Shown here one piece after another: positions 39,333 to 49,180 of a stretch of DNA of 64,000 bases (positions are counted from its first letter, which is position 1; each line of letters starts with the position of its first letter). The notes beneath the pieces were generated by a model that worked only from the letters and a program-made list of their open reading frames with translations, did not search any database and had not been told where the DNA came from. This DNA comes from Arsukibacterium ikkense. Lineage in GTDB: Bacteria; Pseudomonadota; Gammaproteobacteria; Enterobacterales; Alteromonadaceae. The DNA lies in NCBI RefSeq assembly GCF_000987775.1, contig NZ_LAHO01000008.1, positions 123,052-187,051 on the forward strand. Reading direction: 5' to 3'. A program made the position numbers and the translations under genes.

Positions 39333-39519
39333 CAGGGTTCTCCGAATTGCCGTTAGTTATTTAAGCCCTTGAACCCAGGGTTCAAGGCGGAAGACTCATG
39401 GTTGCCGTAGGCTTCCCGGTACAAGCCGGGCCTGCACAAAAGCCACACAGAAGAATTCCTGGATAAAACAATTATCGGCTCAGGGACGTCAACAACATCA
39501 CAAACAACCCAGAGAACAC
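39333..39519 (-). ncRNA. ssrS: 6S RNA
   Basis: On the minus strand, the 5' end GTGTTCTCTGGGTT and the 3' end TTCGGAGAACCC can form the closing stem. Inside lie the conserved TCCCTGAGCCGATA segment and the self-complementary CCTTGAACCCTGGGTTCAAGG-type hairpin (39369-39391 region), both as in E. coli 6S RNA. A -10 box TATACT lies at 39524-39529, just upstream. Synteny with ygfA supports the call. 6S RNA binds sigma-70 holoenzyme in stationary phase. The ends are approximate. Confidence 0.88.
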
Positions 39520-39529
39520 CTGTAGTATA

Positions 39530-39679
39530 GCAGCAGTGCCAGCACGTTATAAGGGGGCAGGCAATAAATGCTGGCGGGTTGCGCAGATATTCAGCAGCAG
39601 AGCCGGCAAGTGCAGCTTACTGGCAGTTGGCTGGCGGCAGTGGTAGGATATTAGGGTGTAAATTTGTGAAGACAAGCCT
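39530..39679. other. ssrS-ygfB intergenic region lacking zapA
   Basis: About 150 bp between the 6S RNA and ygfB. In many gammaproteobacteria zapA lies at this junction, divergent from ygfB. The gap is too short for it, and no fragment is seen. It should hold the 6S promoter and the ygfB promoter. Confidence 0.6.
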
Positions 39680-40261
39680 ATGAGCAACCCTCTAATTCAA
39701 AGTTATGACCGCTGGAGTAGTGACCTGGAGCTGGCGCATGTGATGGCCTCAGCGGCAGAGCTGCATGGTTTAATTGCCGGCATGTTAAGTGCCGGGGTTA
39801 AGGCCGATGCCAAAAGCCTGTTACCGGTGCTGTATGATTTTCTGAACGATGGACAGGCATTGCCGGCGGCGTTACAGAGTCAGGTGCAGCAATTAGTGGC
39901 GGCCACCGCCAGCAGCCTGCAGCAAAGCGATTTCTCCTTTAGCGTGCTGTTGCCAAGTGACGATGATGCGTTGTTTGAGCGGCTGGAAGCACTGGTTGAA
40001 TGGTCGCAGGCCTTTTTAGTGGGCTTTGCGGTGCAACAAACGGATTTGTCTCTGGTATCAGAAGATGTACGCGAGGCGCTCGATCAGCTAACTGAAGTGA
40101 CCCGGGTTGATATTCATACCGTAACGGACGGCAGCAGCGATGAAAATGAAGAAGCCTATTTTCTGGTGCTGGAACATGTGCGCATGATGGTGTTGTGCTG
40201 CTTTAACGAAGTTGGCCTGAAGTACAGCCCGCAGCCACCGCATGGTAAAACGCTGCATTAA
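39680..40261 (+). CDS. ygfB: YgfB/YecA (UPF0149) family protein
   Basis: A 193-residue helical protein with the UPF0149 pattern: AELHGLIAGML near residue 27, WSQAFLVGFAV in the middle, and a C-terminal EEAYFLVLEHVRM helix. The family is uncharacterised in most species. It heads the conserved ygfB-pepP-ubiH-ubiI order. Confidence 0.9.
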   Translation: MSNPLIQSYDRWSSDLELAHVMASAAELHGLIAGMLSAGVKADAKSLLPVLYDFLNDGQALPAALQSQVQQLVAATASSLQQSDFSFSVLLPSDDDALFERLEALVEWSQAFLVGFAVQQTDLSLVSEDVREALDQLTEVTRVDIHTVTDGSSDENEEAYFLVLEHVRMMVLCCFNEVGLKYSPQPPHGKTLH

Positions 40262-40300
40262 AGCAACCAGGTCTGGCCACTTTTGCTTGGAAGGATTGAC

Positions 40301-41632
40301 ATGGAAAATTCTGTATTCGTTAGGCGCCGGGCGCAGCTAATCGCGGCCCTCGTGCCCAACTCGATTGCCATTATCAGTGCTGCCACAGAGCAAAGCCGTA
40401 GCCGTGATACTGAGTATCCATTTCGCCAGCACAGCGATTTTTGGTATTACAGCGGCTTTAACGAACCCGATGCTTTACTTATTTTAACTAATCGTGCCGA
40501 TTTACCCGCTGTGCAGCTGCTATGCCGCGAAAAAGACCCGGCGCTGGAAGTATGGCATGGCCGCCGGCTGGGCCCGGCTGTGGCCAGTGACAGCTTGCAA
40601 CTGCAGGCGGCGGCACTTAGTGAGCAAAGCGCCCTGTTGTCGCAGGCTATCAATGGCAGTGTTGCGGTATACCTGAATATCACAGAACAGACTTCGTTGC
40701 TGCAGCAGGTCACGAAGCAGATGCAGCTCTTAAAGCAGCGCGAAAAACGCGGCGATATTGCACCAGGCCAGCTGGTTGATTTAGCGCCACTGAGTGCCGC
40801 GCAGCGGCTGCTTAAAGATGACACTGAAATTACCCTGATGCGCCGCGCTGGCCAGATCAGCGCGCAGGCACATATCCGGGCCATGCAGCTATGCCGGCCG
40901 GGGCGCTTTGAGTATCAGCTGGAAGCAGAAATTCTGCACCACTTTGCCTTAAATGGTGCGCGTTACCCGGCGTACAACAGTATTGTCGGTAGTGGTGGAA
41001 ATGGCTGCATTTTACATTACACCGACAATAGCAGCGAGCTGAAGGCCGGTGAGTTGGTATTAATAGATGCCGGCTGCGAGTTACAGGGTTACGCGGCTGA
41101 CATTAGCCGGACTTTTCCGGTATCGGGCAAATTCAGTGACGAGCAGGCAGCGCTGTATCAGCTGGTGTTGGATGCGCAGTATGCCGCCTGCAATGCAGTC
41201 GCGCCGGGCAGCGATTTTGCTAAAGTAACAGCCGCAGCGGAGCAGGTACTAACCGAAGGTTTGCTGGGCTTAGGTATTTTGCAGGGCGAGCTGGCACAGC
41301 TTATTGCCGATAAAGCCTGCAAAGCCTATTTTATTCATGGCATTGGCCACTGGCTGGGGCTGGATGTGCATGATGTCGGCGCCTATAAAGCGGCCGGCCT
41401 AAATGACGAAGTGCAGGAGCAGCCTTTCCTGCCCGGTATGGTATTAACCATTGAACCTGGCCTGTATATTCCGGCGGGCAGCCCAACCGAGCCACGCTGG
41501 TGGGACATCGCTATCCGGATTGAAGATAACCTGCTGGTGACGCCTGAGGGCCATGACAACCTGACCACGGCGGTACCAAAAGAGATTGATGCTATCGAGC
41601 AGCTGATGGCTGCAGCTCAGGGCCGCAACTGA
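40301..41632 (+). CDS. pepP: Xaa-Pro aminopeptidase P
   Basis: A protein of about 443 residues. The N-terminal domain includes FRQHSDFWYYSGFNEP, and the C-terminal M24 domain has metal ligands in LIDAGCE, AADISRTFP, HGIGHWLGLDVHD, TIEPG and RIEDN. It removes N-terminal residues preceding proline. ATG 40301 follows GGAAGGATTGAC, better than the in-frame start at 40283. It ends 2 bp before ubiH. Confidence 0.94.
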   Translation: MENSVFVRRRAQLIAALVPNSIAIISAATEQSRSRDTEYPFRQHSDFWYYSGFNEPDALLILTNRADLPAVQLLCREKDPALEVWHGRRLGPAVASDSLQLQAAALSEQSALLSQAINGSVAVYLNITEQTSLLQQVTKQMQLLKQREKRGDIAPGQLVDLAPLSAAQRLLKDDTEITLMRRAGQISAQAHIRAMQLCRPGRFEYQLEAEILHHFALNGARYPAYNSIVGSGGNGCILHYTDNSSELKAGELVLIDAGCELQGYAADISRTFPVSGKFSDEQAALYQLVLDAQYAACNAVAPGSDFAKVTAAAEQVLTEGLLGLGILQGELAQLIADKACKAYFIHGIGHWLGLDVHDVGAYKAAGLNDEVQEQPFLPGMVLTIEPGLYIPAGSPTEPRWWDIAIRIEDNLLVTPEGHDNLTTAVPKEIDAIEQLMAAAQGRN

Positions 41633-41634
41633 TA

Positions 41635-42879
41635 ATGGCAACTAACCCCAGCAAGGCGCAGTTTGATATCGTTATTGCCGGTGGCGGCATGGCCGGTAGT
41701 TTACTGGCCTGGTGCCTGCTACTTGCCCGGCCAGAGCTGCGTATTGCAATGATTGAAAGGCAAGGTGCTTTGCAGGCGCAGAGTCTGCAAAGCGCCAGTT
41801 TTGATAGCCGCAGTATTGCGCTGGCGGCGGGGAGCGTCAGCTTATTACAGCGCTGGGGGCTGTGGCAGGATTTGGCCGCTAAGGCTTGCCCGCTTGAGCA
41901 GATATGGGTATCCGATCGCGGCCACTTTGGCAAAACCCGCTTAACGGCCAGCGAATATCAGCAAGCTGCGCTTGGCCAGGTAGTAGAAGTAGAACACCTG
42001 GGCAACTTGCTTAGCACTAAGCTCTCAGCGCAGCCCAACCTGAGTTATTTTCAGCCCGATTTTATTACCGCTATCAAACCGGCAATCGACAGCCAGCAGA
42101 TCACGCTGCACAGTGGCACTGAGCTTAGTGCTAACTTATTAGTGATTGCCGAGGGCGGTTTATCCCAAAGCCGCCAGTTGGCTGGCTTTAGTGTCAGCAG
42201 CGATGATTATCAGCAAAGCGCCATTATTGCTAACCTGGCGCTGGCGCAGGATCACCATAATACCGCCTTTGAGCGCTTTACCGAGCATGGCCCTATTGCG
42301 TTATTGCCGCTGACTGGCCAGCGTTATTCGTTGGTGTGGACGGTAGCACGCGATGCAGCCGCAGGCTTGTTAGCGCTGGACGAGCAGCAATTTACGGCAG
42401 CTATTCAACAGGCTTTTGGTTATCGGGCCGGGCTGTTTAGCGGCGCCGGCTCCCGGGTACAGTATCCGTTAACGCTGCGCCGGCCGCAGCACATCGTGCG
42501 CCATCGTACGGCCTTACTGGGCAACAGCTTACACAATTTACACCCGATAGCCGGCCAGGGCTTTAACCTGGCCATCCGTGATATACAGGCACTACTGCTG
42601 GCGCTGGGTGATGCTCGTGCTGGAGCCAGCATGGCTCGTGGCGCAGCCGGGGATGCGGGCAGCTACCCGGTGCTGCGCGCGTATCAGCAGCTGCGCGAGC
42701 AGGACATTAAACGAGTGGTCTGGTTTACCGATGCGCTGGTGCGGGGTTTTTCCAATAATTCACGCTTAGTGGCGCTGGCCCGTAATACCGGCCTGGCGGC
42801 GATGCTACTGTGCGACCCACTAAAACGGCCGCTTGCCATGCAGGCGATGGGCCAGGGACATTCTTATGCAAAATACTGA
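41635..42879 (+). CDS. ubiH: 2-octaprenyl-6-methoxyphenol hydroxylase
   Basis: A 414-residue flavoprotein monooxygenase of the UbiH/COQ6 family. IAGGGMAGSLLA is the N-terminal FAD motif, and NLHPIAGQGFNLAIRD is the second FAD-binding motif. It hydroxylates an aromatic ubiquinone precursor. A short Ala/Gly-rich insertion (about residues 320-335) is unusual. It overlaps ubiI by 14 bp, implying coupled translation. Confidence 0.92.
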   Translation: MATNPSKAQFDIVIAGGGMAGSLLAWCLLLARPELRIAMIERQGALQAQSLQSASFDSRSIALAAGSVSLLQRWGLWQDLAAKACPLEQIWVSDRGHFGKTRLTASEYQQAALGQVVEVEHLGNLLSTKLSAQPNLSYFQPDFITAIKPAIDSQQITLHSGTELSANLLVIAEGGLSQSRQLAGFSVSSDDYQQSAIIANLALAQDHHNTAFERFTEHGPIALLPLTGQRYSLVWTVARDAAAGLLALDEQQFTAAIQQAFGYRAGLFSGAGSRVQYPLTLRRPQHIVRHRTALLGNSLHNLHPIAGQGFNLAIRDIQALLLALGDARAGASMARGAAGDAGSYPVLRAYQQLREQDIKRVVWFTDALVRGFSNNSRLVALARNTGLAAMLLCDPLKRPLAMQAMGQGHSYAKY

Positions 42880-44092
42880 TATTACCATTGTCGGTGGCGG
42901 TAGCGCAGGCCTGACCCTGGCTTTACTGCTGGCCCGGCAACAGCTGCGGGTGGTGCTGGTAGAGCAAGGCCCGGCGCCCTCTGCCGCCGCGCCAGCATAT
43001 AACCGGGTAAGTGCGCTTAATATGGCCTCGCGCAGTTTATTTCAGCAGTTGGGCATTTGGCCGCAGCTACTGGCTGGCGCTGCCGCATACACCACTATGC
43101 AGGTGTGGGAAGCGGACAGCTTTGCCAAAATAGGCTTTTCGGCAGAGCAGCAGCAACTTGAAGCGCTGGGCTACATTTGCGATAACGAACATATCCGCCA
43201 ATTGCTGTACAGCCAATTACAGCAATACAGCAATGTGCAATGCTACTTTAACGTCGCTATCAGCCAGTTAAAGCAGGGCGAGCGCGAAGTAATGCTGCAA
43301 CTGGATAATAACGAGCTTGTTTTAAGCCAGCTATTAGTCGGTGCTGATGGCGTGAACTCCTTTGTGCGCCAGCATATGCAATTACCACTCACCCATTGGG
43401 ACTATCAGCACACCGCCATAGTGGCGAAAATTCGCTGCACTGAACCCCATCAGTTGAGCGCCCGCCAGGTATTTCTACCCAGTGGCCCGCTGGCATTGTT
43501 ACCACTGCCGGAGCCTGATGTTTGTTCCATTGTCTGGAGCGCCGAAACGGCTGAGGCCAAACGCCTAATGGCGCTGGATAACACGGCCTTTGAACAGGCA
43601 CTGTGTGCCGCCAGCCAGGCAGTACTGGGCCCGGTTAAGTTACAAAGCGAGCGCCAGGCATTTGGCTTAACCATGCGTTATGCCAGTAGCTGGCAGCGGG
43701 GCCGGGTAGTGCTGGTGGCCGATGCGGCGCACAGTATTCACCCGTTGGCCGGCCAGGGCATGAATTTAGGCCTGATGGATGTCACGGCACTGGCGCAGCT
43801 GATTGGCGAGCAGCAAGCGTTGGCTGAAGATATTGCGGCCACCGCTATGCTACGGCGCTATGAGCGTTGGCGTAAAGCCGAAGCGCAAAGCATGATAGTG
43901 GCAATGGAGGCTTTTAAACGCGGCTTTAGCGCTAAACCTGCGCTGGCCAAATTGCTGCGCGGCTTAGGTTTAGCGGCGGTAGATCAGTTGCCGCTGATTA
44001 AACAGCAATTAATGGCGTATGCGCTGGGGCTCAAAGGTGACTTGCCTGAGCTTGTGAAAAACCAGGGCGCCGTGGTGGACAGTTTGCCTTAG
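42866..44092 (+). CDS. ubiI: Ubiquinone biosynthesis hydroxylase UbiI
   Basis: A protein of about 408 residues paralogous to UbiH: VGGGSAGLTLALLLA FAD motif, DGVNSFVRQ, and a HSIHPLAGQGMNLGLMDV motif. UbiI (VisC) hydroxylates position C5 of the quinone ring. ATG 42866 within the ubiH end gives the family N-terminus. The ubiH/ubiI order supports the assignment over UbiF. Confidence 0.88.
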   Translation: MQNTDITIVGGGSAGLTLALLLARQQLRVVLVEQGPAPSAAAPAYNRVSALNMASRSLFQQLGIWPQLLAGAAAYTTMQVWEADSFAKIGFSAEQQQLEALGYICDNEHIRQLLYSQLQQYSNVQCYFNVAISQLKQGEREVMLQLDNNELVLSQLLVGADGVNSFVRQHMQLPLTHWDYQHTAIVAKIRCTEPHQLSARQVFLPSGPLALLPLPEPDVCSIVWSAETAEAKRLMALDNTAFEQALCAASQAVLGPVKLQSERQAFGLTMRYASSWQRGRVVLVADAAHSIHPLAGQGMNLGLMDVTALAQLIGEQQALAEDIAATAMLRRYERWRKAEAQSMIVAMEAFKRGFSAKPALAKLLRGLGLAAVDQLPLIKQQLMAYALGLKGDLPELVKNQGAVVDSLP

Positions 44093-44143
44093 TTTTATTT
44101 GTAACCCGGCTTGTCGCATTACAAAAAGTAATCCAAATTGGGC

Positions 44144-44172
44144 TGTTTGCCGCGGGGGCTATGCGGTATAAT
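44144..44172 (+). promoter_or_regulatory. Candidate promoter of the gcvTHP operon
   Basis: A consensus -10 TATAAT lies at 44167-44172, about 117 bp before gcvT. The -35 region (TGTTTG at 44144, 17-bp spacing) is poor, as expected for an activated promoter. I looked for the glycine riboswitch core in the leader and did not see it. Confidence 0.5.
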
Positions 44173-44288
44173 CGGTCGGTATTTTTTAGTCTCAAGCTTA
44201 GCATTTTTACGTAATAGCCTGAAAAATAAGGCTTATTGCTATTGTTGGTTTTACCGCTTGTGGCCCTCACAATAAGTAGGAAAAAATA

Positions 44289-45368
44289 ATGGCTCAAAAA
44301 ACTGCGTTACATGCCAGCCACCTTGCTGCTGGTGCCAAAATGGTCGATTTTTTTGGCTGGGATATGCCAATTAACTACGGCTCACAAATTGAAGAGCACC
44401 ACGCTGTACGCCGCGATGCCGGTATGTTTGACGTTTCCCATATGACCATTGTTGACTTAACCGGCGAGCGCAGCCGTGAGTTTTTACGCTATTTACTGGC
44501 TAACGATGTTGCCAAACTAACGGTACCTGGCAAAGCGCTGTATACCGGCATGCTGAACCAGCAGGGTGGCGTGATTGACGACTTAATCGTCTATTTTATG
44601 CAGGACGAATTTTTCCGCTTAGTGGTGAATTCTGCCACCCGCGAAAAAGACTTAGCCCATATTAATGCCGAAGCCAAAGCCTTTAATGTTACCGTAACTG
44701 AGCGCCCGGAATTTGCGATGATTGCAGTACAGGGCCCGAATGCCAAAGCCAAGGTCGCCACCTTATTAAGCGCTGAGCAACTAGCCGCCGTTGCTGGTAT
44801 GAAGCCCTTTTTTGGTGTGCAGGCTGGCGATTTATTTATTGCCACCACCGGTTATACCGGCGAAGACGGTTATGAAATTGCCATGCCTGAAGATCAGGCC
44901 GCGGCCTTCTGGCAAAAATTACTGGCAGCCGGCGTAGCGCCAGCGGGCTTAGGGGCGCGTGATACCTTGCGCCTGGAAGCAGGCATGAATTTATACGGCC
45001 AGGATATGGATGACACCGTATCGCCGCTGGCGGCCAACATGGGCTGGACTATTGCCTGGGCGCCAAGCGATCGTAACTTTATTGGCCGCACGGCGCTAGA
45101 GCAGCAAAAAGCCGCAGGTACCGATAAGCTGGTTGGTCTGGTAATGGAGCAAAAAGGTGTACTGCGCCATGGCCAACGCGTTGTGGTTGAGGGCGGCGAA
45201 GGCATTATTACTTCGGGCACCTTTTCGCCTACTTTAGGTTACAGTATTGCCATGGCCCGGGTACCGGCCACCACCGGCGATAGCGCCGAAGTGGATATTC
45301 GTGGCAAACTGGTTAACGTTAAAGTGGTGAAACCGGCTTTTGTACGCATGGGTAAAAAAGTCATCTAA
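44289..45368 (+). CDS. gcvT: Glycine cleavage system T protein (aminomethyltransferase)
   Basis: A 359-residue THF-dependent enzyme. [23 protein letters not shown], the [19 protein letters not shown] stretch and the C-terminal beta-barrel ([16 protein letters not shown]) are the family features. It transfers the methylene group from aminomethyl-lipoyl-H protein to THF. First gene of gcvTHP. Confidence 0.96.
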   Translation: MAQKTALHASHLAAGAKMVDFFGWDMPINYGSQIEEHHAVRRDAGMFDVSHMTIVDLTGERSREFLRYLLANDVAKLTVPGKALYTGMLNQQGGVIDDLIVYFMQDEFFRLVVNSATREKDLAHINAEAKAFNVTVTERPEFAMIAVQGPNAKAKVATLLSAEQLAAVAGMKPFFGVQAGDLFIATTGYTGEDGYEIAMPEDQAAAFWQKLLAAGVAPAGLGARDTLRLEAGMNLYGQDMDDTVSPLAANMGWTIAWAPSDRNFIGRTALEQQKAAGTDKLVGLVMEQKGVLRHGQRVVVEGGEGIITSGTFSPTLGYSIAMARVPATTGDSAEVDIRGKLVNVKVVKPAFVRMGKKVI

Positions 45369-45446
45369 AATCAGAATGTATAACATTAGAATTTATAACA
45401 GCAGACGTAGCACAACATACGTATAAAAACAGCGAAGGAATTTATA

Positions 45447-45836
45447 ATGAGCTTAATCCCTACAGAATTAAAATATGCTTCTAGCCACGAATGGGTTCGC
45501 AACGACGGTGATGGTGTGTTCACTGTTGGCATTACCGAACACGCGCAGGAGCTGCTGGGCGACATGGTATTTGTTGAGCTGCCAGAAGTTGGTGCCAGCG
45601 TCAGCCAGGGCGACGATTGCGCTGTGGCAGAATCGGTAAAAGCGGCCTCAGATATTTACTCACCGCTGTCTGGCGAAGTAGTAGCAGTGAACGACGCGCT
45701 GGCAGACTCGCCAGAGCAGGTTAATGCCAGCCCGTATACCGACGGCTGGATGTTTAAAGTTAAAGCCAGTGATGCAAGCGAACTGGATGCGTTATTAGAC
45801 GCTGCCGGTTACAAAAGCAGCATCGACGAAGCGTAA
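45447..45836 (+). CDS. gcvH: Glycine cleavage system H protein
   Basis: A 129-residue lipoyl carrier. The lipoylated lysine lies in ESVKAASD (about residue 65). It shuttles the aminomethyl group among P, T and L proteins. The ATG follows AAGGAATTTATA. A terminator lies between gcvH and gcvP. Confidence 0.97.
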   Translation: MSLIPTELKYASSHEWVRNDGDGVFTVGITEHAQELLGDMVFVELPEVGASVSQGDDCAVAESVKAASDIYSPLSGEVVAVNDALADSPEQVNASPYTDGWMFKVKASDASELDALLDAAGYKSSIDEA

Positions 45837-45854
45837 TAAACAGATCGCAACAGC

Positions 45855-45885
45855 ATAAAGCCCCGTACCTTACCGGGGCTTTATC
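45855..45885 (+). terminator. Rho-independent terminator/attenuator between gcvH and gcvP
   Basis: ATAAAGCCCCG, 8-nt loop, CGGGGCTTTATC. The stem is 11 bp with an A run before and a short T run after. Inside an operon it could reduce gcvP expression relative to gcvT/H or act as an mRNA end with a separate gcvP promoter. Confidence 0.75.
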
Positions 45886-45934
45886 TTACTAACAGCTGTT
45901 CTGAACGCTGTAACAATATTAGGACATTCAAGGC

Positions 45935-48826
45935 ATGACCCATACCGCTGTGAAAACCCTGTCGCAACTTGCGAACCACGACGAATTTATTCAACGCCAT
46001 ATTGGCCCGGATGCGGCTGAAACTGCCGCTATGCTGGCTGAGCTGGGCGTTGACAACATGGAAACGCTGATTGCCCAAACCGTACCAGCCAGTATTCGCT
46101 TACCTAAGCCACTGGCCACCGGTAACAGCCGCACTGAACATGACGCCTTAGCGCATTTAAAGGCGGTGGCAGCGAAAAACAAAATGTATAAGTCATACAT
46201 TGGTATGGGTTATCACCCGACGTTAACTCCGAATGTTATTTTGCGCAATGTGCTGGAAAACCCGGGTTGGTACACCGCTTACACGCCTTATCAGCCTGAA
46301 ATTGCGCAGGGCCGTTTAGAAGCGTTGTTAAATTTCCAGCAAATGTCGTTAGATTTAACCGGCATGGAGCTGGCCAGTGCCTCACTGCTGGACGAAGCCA
46401 CTGCTGCCGCTGAAGCCATGGCGTTAGCCAAGCGGGTAAGTAAAAGCAAAGCCAACCTGTACTTTATTAGCGACGATGTGCACCCGCAAACCATCGACGT
46501 GGTAAAAACCCGCGCCGAAATGTTTGGTTTTGATATTGTGATTGGTAAAGCAGAAGATGCCGCCAATCATGAGGTGTTTGGTGCCTTAATTCAGTACCCG
46601 ACCACTAACGGTGATATCCGTAACGACAGCGCGTTAATTGCGGCGCTACAGGCGAAAAAAGCGGTGGTGGCGGTAGCCACTGATCCGATGGCATTAATGC
46701 TGTTAAAATCGCCGGGCGAGCTGGGTGCCGATGTAGTACTGGGCTCAATGCAGCGCTTTGGTGTACCGATGGCCTACGGCGGCCCGCATGCCGCGTTTTT
46801 TGCTACCCGCGATGCCTATAAGCGCTCAATGCCGGGCCGGATTATTGGTGTGTCGAAAGACCGTCGTGGCAATCAGGCACTGCGGATGGCTATGCAAACC
46901 CGCGAGCAGCATATCCGCCGCGAAAAAGCCAACTCGAACATTTGTACCGCCCAGGTATTGCTGGCCAATATTGCTTCGTTCTATGCGGTATACCATGGCC
47001 CAGAAGGCTTAAAAGATATTGCTGAGCGTATTCACCGCAGTGCCGATATTTTTGCTGCCGGCATCAAAGCCAAAGGCGTTGAGTTAGTTAACAGCCACTG
47101 GTTCGATACTGTCAGCTTTAAAGTAACTGACCGCGCTGCAGTAGTGAAGCGCGCGCTGGCGGCTGGCGTTAACCTGCGCACCGATGTTACTGACAGCCTG
47201 GCCGTTAGCTTTAGCGAAGCCACTCAGGCCGCTGATCTTGCCGAGCTGTTCGATATCGTATTAGGTGCTGATCACGGTTTAAGCGTTGATACGCTGGATA
47301 GCGCTATTGTCGCCAACGGCTCTGCGTCTATCCCTGCAGATCTGGTGCGCACCTCAGCAGTATTAAGCCACCCGGTGTTTAACCAGTATCACAGTGAAAC
47401 GGAGATGCTGCGTTATATCAAAAAGCTGGAAAACAAAGATTTAGCACTGAACCACTCGATGATTAGCTTAGGGTCGTGCACCATGAAGCTGAACGCCACC
47501 GCTGAGATGATCCCCATCACCTGGCCGGAGTTTGGTTCATTACACCCCTTTGTGCCGCGCGATCAGGCCGACGGTTACTATGAAATGATCACCGAACTGG
47601 GCGATTGGCTGGTGAATATTACCGGTTACGATAATATCTCGATGCAGCCAAACTCAGGCGCCCAGGGCGAATACGCTGGTATGGTAGCCATTCGTAAGTA
47701 CCATGAAAGCCGTGGTGAAGGCCATCGTAATATCTGTTTAATTCCGGTATCCGCACACGGTACTAACCCGGCCACAGCGGCCATGGCCAGTTACGATGTA
47801 GTTCTGGTAGATTGCGATAAGTCGGGCAATATCGATATGGCCGATCTGAAAGCCAAAGCTGCCGAAGTGGGCGAGCGCTTAGCGGCCATTATGGTGACTT
47901 ATCCGTCTACTCACGGTGTGTTTGAAGAAACCATCGCTGAGTTGTGTGAGGTAGTTCACTCGTATGGTGGCCAGGTGTATATGGATGGCGCCAATATGAA
48001 TGCTCAGGTGGGCTTAACCTCGCCAGGCTTTATTGGTTCAGACGTATCGCACTTAAACCTGCATAAAACCTTTTGTATTCCGCACGGCGGCGGCGGCCCG
48101 GGCATGGGCCCCATTGGCGTAAAAAGCCATTTAGCGCCATTTTTACCGAACCATGCGGTAGTAAAAATTGATGGTACCGCAGCAACAAACGGCGCGGTAG
48201 CGGCTGCGCAGTTTGGTAGCGCCGGTATTTTGCCTATCAGCTGGATGTATATCGCGATGATGGGCGGCGAAGGCTTAAAGCAAGCCACTGAGTTTGCCAT
48301 TTTAAATGCCAACTATATGGCGAAAAAGCTCGACCCATTATTCCCGATCCTGTACCGCGGCACTAATGGCCGGGTAGCGCACGAGTGTATTATCGACATT
48401 CGGCCGTTAAAAGAAGCCAGCGGTATTACCGAGATGGATATTGCCAAGCGCTTAATGGACTACGGTTACCACTCGCCAACCATGAGCTTCCCGGTTGCCG
48501 GCACCCTGATGATTGAGCCTACTGAATCAGAAAGCAAAGCAGAGCTGGATAAGTTTATCGAAGCGATGACCAGTATCCGCGCCGAGATTGCCAAGGTAGA
48601 AGCCGGTGAGTGGACAGTAGACAACAACCCACTGGCCTACGCGCCGCACACCATGGCCGATATTCTGGATCCAGCCTGGGATCGCGCCTACGAGCGCACC
48701 TACGGCGCCTTCCCGGTAGCCTATGTAGCCGAGAACAAGTTCTGGCCAACCGTTACCCGGATAGATGACGTGTACGGCGATCGCAACTTAATGTGCGCCT
48801 GTCCAAGCCCGGAAGCTTATCGGTAA
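45935..48826 (+). CDS. gcvP: Glycine dehydrogenase (decarboxylating), P protein
   Basis: A 963-residue homodimer-type P protein with fused N- and C-terminal halves. The PLP lysine lies in [17 protein letters not shown]. Glycine is decarboxylated and the aminomethyl group is transferred to the H protein. The length matches the E. coli enzyme. A terminator follows, and the accessory region begins directly after it. Confidence 0.97.
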   Translation: MTHTAVKTLSQLANHDEFIQRHIGPDAAETAAMLAELGVDNMETLIAQTVPASIRLPKPLATGNSRTEHDALAHLKAVAAKNKMYKSYIGMGYHPTLTPNVILRNVLENPGWYTAYTPYQPEIAQGRLEALLNFQQMSLDLTGMELASASLLDEATAAAEAMALAKRVSKSKANLYFISDDVHPQTIDVVKTRAEMFGFDIVIGKAEDAANHEVFGALIQYPTTNGDIRNDSALIAALQAKKAVVAVATDPMALMLLKSPGELGADVVLGSMQRFGVPMAYGGPHAAFFATRDAYKRSMPGRIIGVSKDRRGNQALRMAMQTREQHIRREKANSNICTAQVLLANIASFYAVYHGPEGLKDIAERIHRSADIFAAGIKAKGVELVNSHWFDTVSFKVTDRAAVVKRALAAGVNLRTDVTDSLAVSFSEATQAADLAELFDIVLGADHGLSVDTLDSAIVANGSASIPADLVRTSAVLSHPVFNQYHSETEMLRYIKKLENKDLALNHSMISLGSCTMKLNATAEMIPITWPEFGSLHPFVPRDQADGYYEMITELGDWLVNITGYDNISMQPNSGAQGEYAGMVAIRKYHESRGEGHRNICLIPVSAHGTNPATAAMASYDVVLVDCDKSGNIDMADLKAKAAEVGERLAAIMVTYPSTHGVFEETIAELCEVVHSYGGQVYMDGANMNAQVGLTSPGFIGSDVSHLNLHKTFCIPHGGGGPGMGPIGVKSHLAPFLPNHAVVKIDGTAATNGAVAAAQFGSAGILPISWMYIAMMGGEGLKQATEFAILNANYMAKKLDPLFPILYRGTNGRVAHECIIDIRPLKEASGITEMDIAKRLMDYGYHSPTMSFPVAGTLMIEPTESESKAELDKFIEAMTSIRAEIAKVEAGEWTVDNNPLAYAPHTMADILDPAWDRAYERTYGAFPVAYVAENKFWPTVTRIDDVYGDRNLMCACPSPEAYR

Positions 48827-48866
48827 GCAAATCACTAAGCGTGTAGCGTTTTACCGCAATAACTAC

Positions 48867-48897
48867 AAACCCCGGCCAGCGTGTTGGGGTTTTTTTA
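48867..48897 (+). terminator. Rho-independent terminator of gcvP
   Basis: AACCCC, 12-nt loop, GGGGTT followed by a seven-T run. Confidence 0.82.
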
Positions 48898-48913
48898 TGG
48901 GTATATTGCCCAG

Positions 48914-48947
48914 CATGCCGGATACAACGCTCTTCCTCACTCGCCGG
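48914..48947. repeat. 34-bp direct repeat, left copy (pair at 53221-53254)
   Basis: A 34-nt segment beginning CATGCCGGATACAAC recurs at 53221-53254 in the same orientation with 31 of 34 identical bases. It starts 17 bp after the gcvP terminator and brackets the AIPR-to-vapBC block. Confidence 0.85.
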
Positions 48948-49180
48948 GGCAACTCGCCAGCTGCCACGCGGCAGGGCTCAGACACTCCCCGGTTCCTTCA
49001 AAAGAGGTTCTATCCTACCAAAACAGCTGTACCTATAAGTTGTTGTAAATTTTAAAGAAGCGGTGTAGTGTTCTGTACATTAAATTTACAAAGGCAGGTT
49101 GACTCATATTTAAGTGCGGGTCGACCCACTAATAAGCGCTACACACTTTTTTAAATTCAGCTTTAGCATCAGGAATGTAA
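48948..49180. other. AT-rich intergenic region upstream of the AIPR gene
   Basis: About 230 bp without a coding signal. The first part is GC-rich with small inverted repeats; the last 130 bp become AT-rich like the gene that follows and presumably contain its promoter. I could not identify -35/-10 boxes with confidence. Confidence 0.5.

Noticed and set aside
44093..44288. Glycine riboswitch ahead of gcvT
   Set aside because: I looked for the conserved aptamer core and found only a promoter-like TATAAT and a short AATAGCCT hairpin.
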